Of a stretch of 64,000 bases of DNA, positions 10,251 to 18,799 are shown in pieces. This stretch comes from Rhodococcus sp. SGAir0479. Its GTDB lineage: Bacteria; Actinomycetota; Actinomycetes; Mycobacteriales; Mycobacteriaceae. Numbering within the stretch: the stretch's first letter is position 1; every line of letters begins with the position of its first letter. Both the position numbers and the translations under genes were made by a program. The notes beneath the pieces were generated by a model. It was not told the origin of the DNA. It searched no databases and was given only the letters and a program-made list of their open reading frames with translations. The stretch is from the NCBI RefSeq assembly GCF_005484805.1, contig NZ_CP039432.1, positions 3,534,001 through 3,598,000 on the forward strand. Reading direction: 5' to 3'.

Positions 10251-10370
10251 TCACATCCGGCGCATTCGCAGGTACCGCTGCATGTCGGGGATCGACCGCA
10301 CCCCGATCCACACCCCGGCGGCGGCGATCGCCGCGAACAGCACCGTGGACACCATTCCCACTGCCCTCAT
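10251..10370 (-). CDS. 39-residue membrane peptide (DUF6893-like)
   Basis: A small protein, MRAVGMVSTVLF... then a hydrophobic helix through about residue 24 and a basic tail YLRMRRM. It overlaps the stop of the upstream 471-residue protein by 4 bp (ATGA), which supports real translation. I recall such one-helix proteins (DUF6893) in actinobacterial hydrogenase clusters; the function is unknown. A membrane tether or small complex subunit is one possibility (inference). Confidence 0.7.
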   Translation of the reverse strand: MRAVGMVSTVLFAAIAAAGVWIGVRSIPDMQRYLRMRRM

Positions 10371-11782
10371 GACCGATTCTCCTCTCGCTCGTCCACCGGA
10401 CCGAGTGGCTCCACCTCGTCGGGCGCGAAGTACAGGTAGCGGCCGTACCAGTCGTGCAGTTCGGCCGCCGGATCGTCGACCAGCACCACCCCGACGTGAG
10501 TGCCGCCGTCGACGTCGGCGTGCACGGTCGCGACCCGCGCGATCTGCCCGGCGAAGAACAGGTCCTGCGCGTCGGCACGCCGGGACGGCCGCAGCCGCAC
10601 CAGGGTGCCCTTCGCGACGCGGACACCGTCCACCAGCACGCCGTCGACGTGCGGCCGGACGCTGGTGTCGGCGGCGGGATCCCACCACGGGACGTCGCCG
10701 GGCACCTCCGGCACCAGCCCGCCCGGCGTGACGAACGTGGGCGGTTCGTCGGCGCCGGGCCCGTACGCGCGCGGGTCGCGCAGCGCGCCGTGCAGCCGCT
10801 GCATGTCGGACGGGCCCATGCTGTCGCAGCGGTCGATCAGTTCCGCGGCCAGCGGATCGGTCGCGCGGGCCTGCGCCTTCTCGTCATCGGTCAGTGTCAT
10901 CACCCGCAGCGTCAGGATCTCGTCGATCTCGGTGGCGTCGAACAGGTCCCCACTGCTCTCCGCCGCGACCTCCGGGTGGTCGTACAGGATGATCGGCGAC
11001 GCGAGCACCACGTCACTCGTCCCCGACGTTCCGCGGTCGCCGGCCAGGACGGGGTAGCAGCGGTGCTGCCGGCACCCGGCCGTCGCCGCAGTGAAGCGCT
11101 CGGGCGTCTCCAGCAGTGACACGAACCGGGTGCCCCGCGCCACCAGCAGCAGGTGCGCCCCGACGAGTGAGTGGCGGATCGCGGACTCCCGTGCGGGCAC
11201 TTCGGGCTCGCCCACCTCGTCCAGGCGGGTGGTGTTGCGGACCTCGATCGCGATTCGGATCGCGTCCCCCACCCGCGTCGCCCGCAGATCGACCCGGGCG
11301 CGCAGCGGGAACCGCGTCCGCACCAGACGTCCGGTCGGTCCCAGCTCCTCGACGTCGGCCCCGCCCGGAACCGGAACCGTCCGGGACATCCCCGCCGCCA
11401 GGTCGGCGATCGCGAACGCGCCGAGCGGCACCTCCACCTCGACGGCCTCGTCCCAGCTCAGCCAGGACCGGTCCGCGACCACCAGCTCGGGCACCGCGTG
11501 AAAACCGTCGGCGTCCCGCGCCTCGGCCGTCCGCACCTGCAACTGCAGGAAACGCAGCACCGGTTCGACCACGCCGTCGTCGCCGTCCAGGAGGCACTCG
11601 ACGTGCATCGCGGTCTCCTCGCCCACACCGCGATCGGCCGCACCGTCGGGTCCCAGTACGCCGAACTGCCACCGGGACCGGTTCTTGGACGACGTCGACC
11701 GGTACGGGTAGAGCAGGTAGCCCTCGTACAGGACGGCGTCGGCCACCGTCCGTACCCGTGCGAGGTCGTCGATGCCGGTCAC
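10367..11782 (-). CDS. Hydrogenase-locus accessory protein, unknown function (471 aa)
   Basis: A soluble protein of about 471 residues that I do not assign to a named family. It starts near VLYEGYLLYPYRSTSSKNR, has a central beta-rich part with arginine-rich strands, and ends with a small-barrel-like segment (VDGVRVAKGTLVRLRPSRRADAQDLFFAGQIARV, read here in outline only). One C-x4-C pair (AGCRQHRCY) is present, but no metal-binding array. GTG start and stop each overlap a neighbour by 4 bp, so it is co-translated with the hydrogenase accessory set. A maturation or scaffolding role is inferred only from context. Confidence 0.7.
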   Translation of the reverse strand: MTGIDDLARVRTVADAVLYEGYLLYPYRSTSSKNRSRWQFGVLGPDGAADRGVGEETAMHVECLLDGDDGVVEPVLRFLQLQVRTAEARDADGFHAVPELVVADRSWLSWDEAVEVEVPLGAFAIADLAAGMSRTVPVPGGADVEELGPTGRLVRTRFPLRARVDLRATRVGDAIRIAIEVRNTTRLDEVGEPEVPARESAIRHSLVGAHLLLVARGTRFVSLLETPERFTAATAGCRQHRCYPVLAGDRGTSGTSDVVLASPIILYDHPEVAAESSGDLFDATEIDEILTLRVMTLTDDEKAQARATDPLAAELIDRCDSMGPSDMQRLHGALRDPRAYGPGADEPPTFVTPGGLVPEVPGDVPWWDPAADTSVRPHVDGVLVDGVRVAKGTLVRLRPSRRADAQDLFFAGQIARVATVHADVDGGTHVGVVLVDDPAAELHDWYGRYLYFAPDEVEPLGPVDEREENRS

Positions 11783-12429
11783 GTCGACACCTCCCCGGCG
11801 TGGGCCAGGAGTTCGGCCACGGCCTGATCCGCGCCCAGCAGACCCCGCGCGGCCTTGTAGCGCATCAGCGCGGCGATGGTGTCGTGGTCGAGCCGCAGCC
11901 ACCCCGTGGAGGGAAAGTTCGAGCGCACGACGTCCCGCCACACGTCCACGGGCATCGCGAACTGCGCCTCCCGGTCCCACGGCACCTGTTCGACACCGAA
12001 GCCGTTGGCGCCCTTGGTGAAGACGGTGCCGCTGAACAGGAAGTCGAGCGGGACGGCCCCACCCGTCTCGGCATCCAGGGCGTGCAGGTACTTCGACGCC
12101 GTCACCTCGAAGTCGTAGGTACACGGCATCACCAGTTCGGTGACGCATTCGCCGCTGAACCCCGGGACCATCGCGGTCGTGTGCAACCACGGGAACGTCG
12201 CCAGCGTCGATCCCCACCGCTCCCGCGGTCCGAACAGATCGAGCAGACCGGCCTCCTCGGTCTCCGAGTAGCGGCGGCGCCGGGGCTCCACCCGGATCTG
12301 GCAACGCAGTGCGAGTGCGTGCACGAGCGCACCGGTCGTCTCGGCGATCCGCACGCGGGCCACCAAATTCGGAGTGACCGCGAAGGGTTCGGGTCCGACC
12401 GACAGGACGGAGAAGTCGAGCGCGGTCAC
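11779..12429 (-). CDS. DUF6084-like hydrogenase-locus protein
   Basis: A 216-residue protein of unknown function, probably the DUF6084 family (from memory). It begins MTALDFSVLSVGPEPFAVTPNLVARVRI, has tryptophan-rich segments (FPWLHTT, VPWDREAQF) and a C-terminal helix. Cysteines are few and scattered, and no catalytic signature or membrane helix is evident. The GTG start overlaps the DUF5947 gene by 4 bp. Its constant position with DUF5947 and the 471-aa protein suggests they work together on the hydrogenase. Confidence 0.72.
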   Translation of the reverse strand: MTALDFSVLSVGPEPFAVTPNLVARVRIAETTGALVHALALRCQIRVEPRRRRYSETEEAGLLDLFGPRERWGSTLATFPWLHTTAMVPGFSGECVTELVMPCTYDFEVTASKYLHALDAETGGAVPLDFLFSGTVFTKGANGFGVEQVPWDREAQFAMPVDVWRDVVRSNFPSTGWLRLDHDTIAALMRYKAARGLLGADQAVAELLAHAGEVST

Positions 12430-13127
12430 GGTGCACCCCCGGGCGGGCCGGCTCTCCCGGTCCCGGCGGTCTCCGGATTCGCCGCGACGCTGCGCCGCAT
12501 CACCCGGTCGAAGAACGCGTCGATCTCGCGCCGCGCATCCTGGCCGCCGTCGAAACCGCGCCAACACCGCCGCAGCCGTCCGACAAGTTCGTAGCACGCG
12601 TCGATCGGCAGTAGATGACACTCGGCCTGCCCGGGCCCGCTGCGCGGCACCCGGATGAGCAGTGCCTCGACGTCCGGTGCGGCGGTAGCGAGAGCCGGAT
12701 TGGCCTCGACCACCGCCGTCCACGCCTCGATCGGCAGTTCGGATTCGGTGGCCCCGGCCGGGCCGGGGTAGAACGCGACGGTGCGGCCCTGGTCGGAGTT
12801 GTGGAAGAAGAAGGCCAGTCCCACCGGAATCTCGAGGTCGTCCCACTGCCCGGGGCCCAGGCGGAACTGCGGGAACGCCAGGTACCGGTCGGGGACGGCC
12901 CGGTACCGGAGGGCGGCGTCGGGTTCGGTGAACAGCAGATAGCACGGCCGGCACACGCACATGAGTTGGCGGCCCGCCAGATTCACGACGTGCGGATGCT
13001 CGTCGGCGATCGCCACCGCGCACATCTCGCAGCGCTCCCCGTCGATCGGTCGCGGGCGGGTCGCGGCGATACGCCGAAGCACCCCCAGCGCGCCGGTGGG
13101 GGTGCCGCGGTCCGGGTACCCGGTCAT
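12426..13127 (-). CDS. DUF5947-like putative metal-binding protein
   Basis: A 233-residue protein of unknown function. An N-terminal cysteine cluster (CEMCAVAI near residue 31, then MCVCRPCYLLF near residue 56) plus HPHVVNL between them looks like a zinc or iron-sulfur binding site. The rest is alpha/beta with YLAFPQFRL and FFFHNSDQGR. I think it belongs to DUF5947 (from memory). The ATG at 13127 overlaps the preceding stop by 4 bp; a much longer upstream extension in the same frame is rejected for that reason. Confidence 0.74.
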   Translation of the reverse strand: MTGYPDRGTPTGALGVLRRIAATRPRPIDGERCEMCAVAIADEHPHVVNLAGRQLMCVCRPCYLLFTEPDAALRYRAVPDRYLAFPQFRLGPGQWDDLEIPVGLAFFFHNSDQGRTVAFYPGPAGATESELPIEAWTAVVEANPALATAAPDVEALLIRVPRSGPGQAECHLLPIDACYELVGRLRRCWRGFDGGQDARREIDAFFDRVMRRSVAANPETAGTGRAGPPGGAP

Positions 13128-14101
13128 CCCGTCACCGCCGTCGGTATCGCAACCGACAGGACACCGTCGCGCACCAGCACCGGCAGCGGGTCGAGGTGAT
13201 CGCCGGGCGCCTCGACCGCGGCCCCGGCCCGCCGGACGTCGTAGTGCGCGCGGCACGTGGGGCACCGCACCACTGCGTCGCCCACCGGACCACCGGCGCG
13301 GCGCTGGAGCACCGTTCCGGCGAGCGAGTTCCCGCATGCAGGGCAGCGGTCCCGGTACGCGAACACCTCGTCGGCGATCCGGCACACGAGCATCGTGAGC
13401 CCGCCGATGGTGAACCCGCCCACCTCCCCCGGGCCGAGCTCCTCGAATTCGGGCACCGCCAGCCAGGTTCCGCCGTGGGGCTGCTCGTCGCGCACGTGCG
13501 ACAGCAGCGAGTCCACGCTGAACACCCCGGGGGTGGCCGGCGTCTCGGCGGGACCGGTGTCGACCTCGATCGCGTTCGTCTCCGGGGCCGCCGCCTGGAC
13601 CGCGCCCTCGACCGCGAGTTGCAGCGTCACCGCCGACGACGGGCAGCCGTGGCAGCTACCGAGCAACCGCAACCGCACGACGCCGTCCGCGGTGACCTCC
13701 ACCAGCTCGACGTCGCCGCCGTGCGAGCCCAGGTACGGGCGGACGTGGTCGAGCGCGGTCCGCACTCGCGTCGTGACGTCGTGGGGGTGGAGCCCACTCA
13801 CCAGCAGCACACTCGAGACCAGCTCGTCGGCGGCCAGGGCGTCGACGAGTCCGGGACTGCGCCGCGCGATCGTCACGACCCGGTCGAGGGCCTCACCGTA
13901 GAGGTCGACCACCTCCCGGACCAGTTGCTCGGCACGCTCGCGCGCCACCGGACCGCCGGCCGCCGCGGCGTCGAGCAGCGCCTCGATCCGGTCCCCGGCG
14001 CCGCGCCAGTGCTCGGCGGCCACCGCTTGCCCGGCATCCTCGTGCCGGGCCTCCGCGTGCCGAGTCTCCCCGCGCAGGGCCTCGTCGTGTACCGACGCCA
14101 T
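13124..14101 (-). CDS. hhyE: NifU / Rieske-like iron-sulfur protein, HhyE-type electron relay candidate
   Basis: A 325-residue protein. A helical N-terminal part is followed by a NifU C-terminal-like domain (VRPYLGSHGGDVELVEV then GSCHGCPSS, residues 140-180) and a C-terminal ferredoxin-like module (DRCPACGNSL ... RCPTCRAHYD, residues 270-310). The module occupies the place of a Rieske domain, but both pairs read CPxC rather than CxH/CxxH. An orthologous NifU-Rieske protein (HhyE) is known in mycobacteria to be needed for Hhy hydrogen uptake. The gene lies 3 bp after the large subunit gene. Confidence 0.82.
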   Translation of the reverse strand: MASVHDEALRGETRHAEARHEDAGQAVAAEHWRGAGDRIEALLDAAAAGGPVARERAEQLVREVVDLYGEALDRVVTIARRSPGLVDALAADELVSSVLLVSGLHPHDVTTRVRTALDHVRPYLGSHGGDVELVEVTADGVVRLRLLGSCHGCPSSAVTLQLAVEGAVQAAAPETNAIEVDTGPAETPATPGVFSVDSLLSHVRDEQPHGGTWLAVPEFEELGPGEVGGFTIGGLTMLVCRIADEVFAYRDRCPACGNSLAGTVLQRRAGGPVGDAVVRCPTCRAHYDVRRAGAAVEAPGDHLDPLPVLVRDGVLSVAIPTAVTG

Positions 14102-14104
14102 CCG

Positions 14105-15898
14105 TCACTCCCCGGTCATGGACTGTGTGGGCGAGTGCACCTTCTCGATCGTCCTGCCGTCGCCGAGGTACATGTGGACACCGCACGGCAGACACGGATC
14201 GAAGCTGCGCACGGTACGCATGATGTCGATGCCCTTGAAGTGGTCCCGATCGTTCTCCTCGTGGATGTCGAGGTCGGTGACCGCATCCTCGTACGGGCCC
14301 GGAATCCCCTCGGCATCACGGGGACTCGCGTTCCACGGGGTCGGCGGGTACGGGTGGTAGTTCGCGATCTTGCCGTCCCGGATCACCATGTGGTGCGAGA
14401 GCACTCCGCGTACCGCCTCGGTGAACCCGCACCCGATGCCCTCGTCGGGCACCTCGAACGTCTCCCACGTCTTGGTCCGGCCGGCATTGATCTCGACCAG
14501 CGCCTTGCGGGCGAAGTGCAGCGCCATCGCCGCGGCGTACGCCTGGAAGTACGTCCGCGCGCGGTTGCGCTCGAGCGTGTTGCTCCACTGCGGAATCTTC
14601 CACTCCAGCTGGACCGGGCCCTTCAGCGCCGTCTTCGGAAAGTCGATCTGGACACTGTGTCCGGTGGACTTCACCTCGTCGGTCTCGACCAGCCCAGCGA
14701 GCGCGGTGGACCACATCCGGGCCAGGGCTCCGCCGCCGGTGTCGAGTGCGAGGTTGCTCTTGCCGTCGAACCACCGCGGAGACATCACCCAGCTGTACTT
14801 GTCCTCGAGATCGCGCTTCTGCGGCTTGGGGTTGGTGTGCTGATTCCACGGATGCCGCCGATCGACCGGGTTGCCCAGCGGATCCCTGGTCACGAACATC
14901 TCCTGGTCGGACCAGTCGTCGTAGTACGAGGAACCGAGCTCGATCCGGATGCCGAGATTGATGTCCACCAGGTCGGTCGTCACCAGCTTGTTGTCGACGA
15001 CGACGCCCGGCGTGACGAACATCTTCCGGCCCCAGTCGGTCATGTCCTTGTACTCGAAGTTGCAGACCTCCGGGTCCTGGAAGGCGCCCCAGCAGCCCAG
15101 CATCACCCGGCGCTCACCGACGTGCTCGTACCCGGGCAGCGCCTCGTAGAAGAAGTCGAACAGGTCGTCGTGCATGGGGACGACCTTCTTCATGAACTCG
15201 ACGTACCGCATCAGGCGCGTCGTGTAGTCGGTGATCAACTGGACCGTCGCGACGGTGCCGACACCGCCGGGATACAGCGTCGACGGATGGACGTGCCGGC
15301 CCTCCATGAGGCAGAACATCTCGCGGGTGAGGCGACTGACCTGCAGTGCTTCCCGGTAGAACTCGCCCGTGAACGGATTGAGCGCCCGCATGATGTCGGC
15401 GATGGTGCGATAGCCGTGCGCGTCCGCGTGCGGCGCCGCGGTCTTCTCGGCCTGTACGAGGACACCGGGATTGGTCTCCGACACCATCTTCTCGCAGTAG
15501 TCGACCGCGACCAGGTTCTCCTGGAAGATGTTGTGGTCGAACATGTATTCGGCGGCCTCGCCGAGGTTGGCGATCCATTCACCCAGGTGCGGCGGCCGGA
15601 CCCCGTACGCCATGTTCTGTGCGTAGCACGAGCACGTGGCGTGGTTGTCCCCGCAGATTCCGCAGATCCGGCTCGTGATGAAGTGGGCGTCGCGCGGATC
15701 CTTCCCCTTCATGAAGATCGCGTAACCGCGAAAGATCGACGACGTGCTGTGACACTCCGCGACCTTCTTGTTCTTGAAGTCGACCTTGGTGTAGATGCCC
15801 AGGCTGCCGACGATCCGGGTGATCGGATCCCAGGCCATCTCGACCAGGCCCTTGTCGTCGGTCGCGCCCCGGGTCGGTTCGGGCACTGTGGAAGTCAT
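14105..15898 (-). CDS. hhyL: [NiFe]-hydrogenase large subunit, actinobacterial group 1h/5 type
   Basis: The 597-residue catalytic subunit. The nickel ligands are in RICGICGDNH (near residue 77) and DPCLPCGVH (near residue 567); 22 residues follow the last His and should be cleaved on maturation. The segments CYAQNMAYGVRPPHLGEW and LMEGRHVHPSTLYPGG match the actinobacterial high-affinity class. No signal sequence is present. Enzymes of this class oxidise H2 at or near atmospheric level during starvation; that property is known for the family and is not shown by the sequence alone. Confidence 0.96.
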   Translation of the reverse strand: MTSTVPEPTRGATDDKGLVEMAWDPITRIVGSLGIYTKVDFKNKKVAECHSTSSIFRGYAIFMKGKDPRDAHFITSRICGICGDNHATCSCYAQNMAYGVRPPHLGEWIANLGEAAEYMFDHNIFQENLVAVDYCEKMVSETNPGVLVQAEKTAAPHADAHGYRTIADIMRALNPFTGEFYREALQVSRLTREMFCLMEGRHVHPSTLYPGGVGTVATVQLITDYTTRLMRYVEFMKKVVPMHDDLFDFFYEALPGYEHVGERRVMLGCWGAFQDPEVCNFEYKDMTDWGRKMFVTPGVVVDNKLVTTDLVDINLGIRIELGSSYYDDWSDQEMFVTRDPLGNPVDRRHPWNQHTNPKPQKRDLEDKYSWVMSPRWFDGKSNLALDTGGGALARMWSTALAGLVETDEVKSTGHSVQIDFPKTALKGPVQLEWKIPQWSNTLERNRARTYFQAYAAAMALHFARKALVEINAGRTKTWETFEVPDEGIGCGFTEAVRGVLSHHMVIRDGKIANYHPYPPTPWNASPRDAEGIPGPYEDAVTDLDIHEENDRDHFKGIDIMRTVRSFDPCLPCGVHMYLGDGRTIEKVHSPTQSMTGE

Positions 15899-15938
15899 CG
15901 AGAAGCCTCTCTCTGCTCGGCGGTCGGCCGTTCTCGCA

Positions 15939-17015
15939 CTACCAGGAACGCACGGCCCCCGTTCTCAGAAGGCGCCCCGGCACGCGCCAGTGAGGTTCCT
16001 TGTCCAGGGTGCGCCCCGTGACGTGGCGGAGCGTGCGGATGACCGAGCCGTACACCTCCGACACCGAACTCGACAGGATGCCGCCGGGCGGCTCGTCCAT
16101 GAACGGCATGAACTTGTCCGGGAAGCCGGGCATGGTGCAGCCGATGCAGATGCCACCCACGTTGGGGCACCCGCCGATGCCGGCCATCCAACCCCGCTTG
16201 GGGACATTGCATTTCACCACCGGCCCCCAGCACCCGAGCTTGACGATGCACTTGGGAGAGCCGTACTCGGTGGCGAAGTCACCCTGCTCGTAGTAGCCGG
16301 CCCGGTCGCACCCCTCGTGCACGGTCTGCCCGAACAACCACTTGGGGCGCAGCATGTCGTCGAGCGGGATCATCGGGGCCTGGTCGGTGACCTGATACAG
16401 CAGGTATGTCAGGGTCTCGGAGAGATTGTCGGGCTGGATGGGACAGCCAGGAACGCACACCACCGGCAGCCCCGCCTTCGACTTCCAGTCCCAGCCCAGA
16501 TAGTCGGGCACACCCATCGCACCGGTCGGATTGCCCGCCATCGCGTGGATTCCGCCGTATGTCGCACACGTACCCGCCGCGACGATCGCGGTTGCCTTGG
16601 GCGCCAGTCGGTCCAGCCACTCGCTTGTCGTCACCGGCTGGCCCGTGTCCGGGTTGTTGCCGAACCCGCACCAGTACCCCTCGTCGTGCAGGTTCTCGTT
16701 GGGGATCGAGCCCTCGACGACGAGCACGAACGGTTCCAGTTCTCCGCGATCGGCCCGCCAGAACCACTCCAGGAAATCGTCCGCGCCGCCCGCCGGCCCG
16801 CACTCGAAGTCGATCAGCGGCCAGTGGACGGCGACCTTCGGCAGCCCGGGGAGCGCACCGAGTGCGATCTCCTCGACGCTCGGCTGGCTCGCAGCGGTGA
16901 GGGACACCGAGTCCCCGTCGCAGCTCAGTCCCGCGTTGATCCACAGGACGTGGATGACGCCCTGTTCGGTTTCGGTGTCTTCCGGTTTGTTCGCAGCTTT
17001 GGTCGGTGTCGACAT
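15939..17015 (-). CDS. hhyS: [NiFe]-hydrogenase small subunit with CxxD proximal-cluster motif
   Basis: A 358-residue iron-sulfur subunit. The N-terminal proximal-cluster motif reads LSCDGDSV: the second Cys of the usual CxxC is Asp. This 3Cys-1Asp coordination was found in the Ralstonia actinobacterial-type enzyme. Other cluster ligands are visible in AAGTCATYGG, VPGCPIQPDN, KLGCWGPVVKCNVP and CPNVGGICIGCTMPGFP. There is no Tat signal. The ATG at 17015 is preferred (GGGGAG 8 nt upstream) over a GTG 24 bp earlier. It pairs with the large subunit 40 bp downstream. Confidence 0.95.
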   Translation of the reverse strand: MSTPTKAANKPEDTETEQGVIHVLWINAGLSCDGDSVSLTAASQPSVEEIALGALPGLPKVAVHWPLIDFECGPAGGADDFLEWFWRADRGELEPFVLVVEGSIPNENLHDEGYWCGFGNNPDTGQPVTTSEWLDRLAPKATAIVAAGTCATYGGIHAMAGNPTGAMGVPDYLGWDWKSKAGLPVVCVPGCPIQPDNLSETLTYLLYQVTDQAPMIPLDDMLRPKWLFGQTVHEGCDRAGYYEQGDFATEYGSPKCIVKLGCWGPVVKCNVPKRGWMAGIGGCPNVGGICIGCTMPGFPDKFMPFMDEPPGGILSSSVSEVYGSVIRTLRHVTGRTLDKEPHWRVPGRLLRTGAVRSW

Positions 17016-17091
17016 GTCGGCCACTCCCCGGGGCTCCACGCCCCTGCGTCACCGGAGTCGACCCTCGGCCCACTTGCGTGACGCCCACCAC

Positions 17092-17122
17092 AATTAAGGC
17101 GCGGCGGAAGCTGATCTGTCAA
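17092..17122 (-). promoter_or_regulatory. Candidate promoter for the structural hydrogenase genes
   Basis: On the minus strand TTGACA (17117-17122, overlapping the hypB stop) is followed by TTAATT at 17092-17097 with a 19-bp spacer. This AT-rich patch is the only one between hypB and the small subunit gene. The spacer is longer than ideal, so this is a tentative call; it would let the subunits be made independently of hypAB. Confidence 0.35.
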
Positions 17123-17928
17123 CGCCGGGTGATCATGCCCGCCCGCTGGGCGGCGATCCACTCGTACCACCGGTCGAGCCCCTGCCCGCCCGTCGCAGAC
17201 AGATCCAGCACGCGCACAGCAGGATTGACCGATCGCGCGTTCCGTTCACACTCGCCCAGATCGAAGTCGACGTAGGGAAGCAGGTCGGTTTTGTTGATCA
17301 CGACCATGTCGGCGACCGCGAAGATATGCGGGTACTTGAGCGGCTTGTCGGCACCCTCCGTCACGGAGATAAGGACAACCTTGCCTTGCTCGCCGAGGTC
17401 GAACAGCGCGGGGCACACGAGGTTTCCGACGTTCTCCACCAACACGATCGAATCGTTCGCGGGACTCAGTGCGTCGAGCGCGCCGCGCATCATCTCGGCG
17501 TCGAGATGGCATCCGGATCCCGTATTGACTTGCACCACAGGGCAACCCGTCGCCCTGATCCGGTCGGCGTCGAGCAGTGTCTCCTGGTCTCCCTCGATCA
17601 CCGACACCGGGACGGTCTCCTGCAATTCCCGCACGGTCCGCTCGAGCAGGGTGGTCTTGCCCGATCCGGGCGAACTCATGATGTTGAGCGCCGCGATCCC
17701 GCGTTCGGTGAGCCACGCGCGGTTCTCCTCGGCCAGCCGATCGTTCTTGGCGAGGATCCGCTGCTCGAGCGTCACGGTTTCGGTGCGCGGATGGCCGTGA
17801 TCGTGATCGTTCGGATGGCCGTGGGAGTGGTCGTGAGGATGGTCGTGATGGTGATCGTGATCGTGCGGCACGGTGATCCGCGCCCCCGCCGGCTCGTCGA
17901 CCTTGCCGCATCCACACGTGGCACACAT
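17119..17928 (-). CDS. hypB: HypB, nickel-inserting GTPase with His-rich metal-storage stretch
   Basis: A 269-residue SIMIBI GTPase. The N terminus is MCATCGCG, a high-affinity nickel-site motif, followed by a histidine/aspartate-rich stretch (about residues 22-47, roughly 12 His) that can buffer nickel. The P-loop is SSPGSGKTT, with G3/G4 elements ENVGNLVCP and INKTDL. CHLDAEM provides the GTPase-domain metal site. It works with HypA (3 bp upstream) to load nickel into the large subunit. Confidence 0.97.
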   Translation of the reverse strand: MCATCGCGKVDEPAGARITVPHDHDHHHDHPHDHSHGHPNDHDHGHPRTETVTLEQRILAKNDRLAEENRAWLTERGIAALNIMSSPGSGKTTLLERTVRELQETVPVSVIEGDQETLLDADRIRATGCPVVQVNTGSGCHLDAEMMRGALDALSPANDSIVLVENVGNLVCPALFDLGEQGKVVLISVTEGADKPLKYPHIFAVADMVVINKTDLLPYVDFDLGECERNARSVNPAVRVLDLSATGGQGLDRWYEWIAAQRAGMITRR

Positions 17929-17931
17929 GGC

Positions 17932-18261
17932 TCAACCCACTTCCATCGACATGATCCGCAGCTCCCGTCCCGAGAGCACTTCGACGTCCGCGCTGCCACA
18001 CGGGCAGAGCAGCACCAGGTCGTGCAGCGCGAAGTCCGTGTCACACCCCCGGCAGTGCGCCAGGCCGGGTGGCTCCTCGATGTCGAGCCGGGCGCCCTGC
18101 GCGATCGTCCCCTCGGTGACCAGTTCGAAGCAGAACTGCATCGCGTCGGGCACCACGGCGCACAGTCGGCCCACCTGGAGGCGGATGCGGTGCACGGTAC
18201 GTCCGTCGGCACGCTCGCACACCGCGTCCACGACGCTCTGCGTGATCGCCATCTCGTGCAT
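17932..18261 (-). CDS. hypA: HypA nickel metallochaperone
   Basis: A 109-residue HypA. It begins MHEMAITQ, so the N-terminal Met-His nickel site is intact. The zinc site has HCRGC near residue 69 and LCPCGS near residue 88; the second pair is C-x-C rather than the usual C-x2-C. It is the first gene of the leftward maturation array, about 100 bp from the ArsR-type regulator. Confidence 0.95.
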   Translation of the reverse strand: MHEMAITQSVVDAVCERADGRTVHRIRLQVGRLCAVVPDAMQFCFELVTEGTIAQGARLDIEEPPGLAHCRGCDTDFALHDLVLLCPCGSADVEVLSGRELRIMSMEVG

Positions 18262-18365
18262 CGCCGGTCCGTTCGGACGTAGGAATGCTCCGCTCGGTGT
18301 GAGGCTGTCGGATCACACGATAGGACGGACCGCAGGCGTGGGCCAGGGGTTCGCGCGAAGTGCGC

Positions 18366-18719
18366 TCAACCCGCGTCGTGCCCGCGGAAGTGGGTGGCGC
18401 CGATGGTGTGCAGCAGTTCGTGCACGGTGTCGTCGACCAGCCGGTAGCGCACCGTGCGTCCCGATCGTTCGGCCGCGACCCAGCCCTGCTGCCGCAGCAG
18501 CCGCAACGCGTGCGACACCGCCGTCCCGGTCATCCCGAGCGCCGCCGCGAGGTCGGTCACGCAGATGTCGGGGGCGTGGTGCAGGCACAGCAGCAACCGC
18601 AGCCGGTTGGGGTCGGACAGCAGTTCGAAGCGGTTGGCCCACCCGGCGATGTCCGGGGTGACGAGCGCCTGCGCGGCGCGGCGGACGTGATCCGGATCGA
18701 TGGCCGGCGTCGAAGTCAC
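18366..18719 (-). CDS. ArsR/SmtB-family regulator, possible nickel sensor
   Basis: A 117-residue winged-helix repressor. The alpha3 metal box DICVTDL resembles the ELCVGDL of metal-sensing members. The recognition helix region is MTGTAVSHALRLLRQ. The C-terminal helix is rich in possible ligands (DDTVHELLHTIGATHFRGHD), like the alpha5 sites of NmtR/SmtB, although exact spacing differs from NmtR. It is transcribed in the same direction as hypA, 104 bp upstream, which makes nickel-dependent control of the hyp/hhy genes plausible. A role unrelated to metals cannot be excluded. Confidence 0.78.
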   Translation of the reverse strand: MTSTPAIDPDHVRRAAQALVTPDIAGWANRFELLSDPNRLRLLLCLHHAPDICVTDLAAALGMTGTAVSHALRLLRQQGWVAAERSGRTVRYRLVDDTVHELLHTIGATHFRGHDAG

Positions 18720-18799
18720 GGCGTCCTCCCTCTCGAGTGTGCCCAGTCTAGGGCGGACATCCGCGGGAACCGGCGAATCGGGACACCTACCGTGTAGGG

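Noticed and set aside
14105-15898. Group 2a (Huc-type) hydrogenase assignment
   Set aside because: The motif RICGICGDNH with CYAQNMAYG and the CxxD small subunit fit the group 1h/5 class better.
13196-16021. 941-codon plus-strand frame across the hydrogenase subunits
   Set aside because: Antisense to hhyE and hhyL; composition is an artefact of the opposite strand's codon use.
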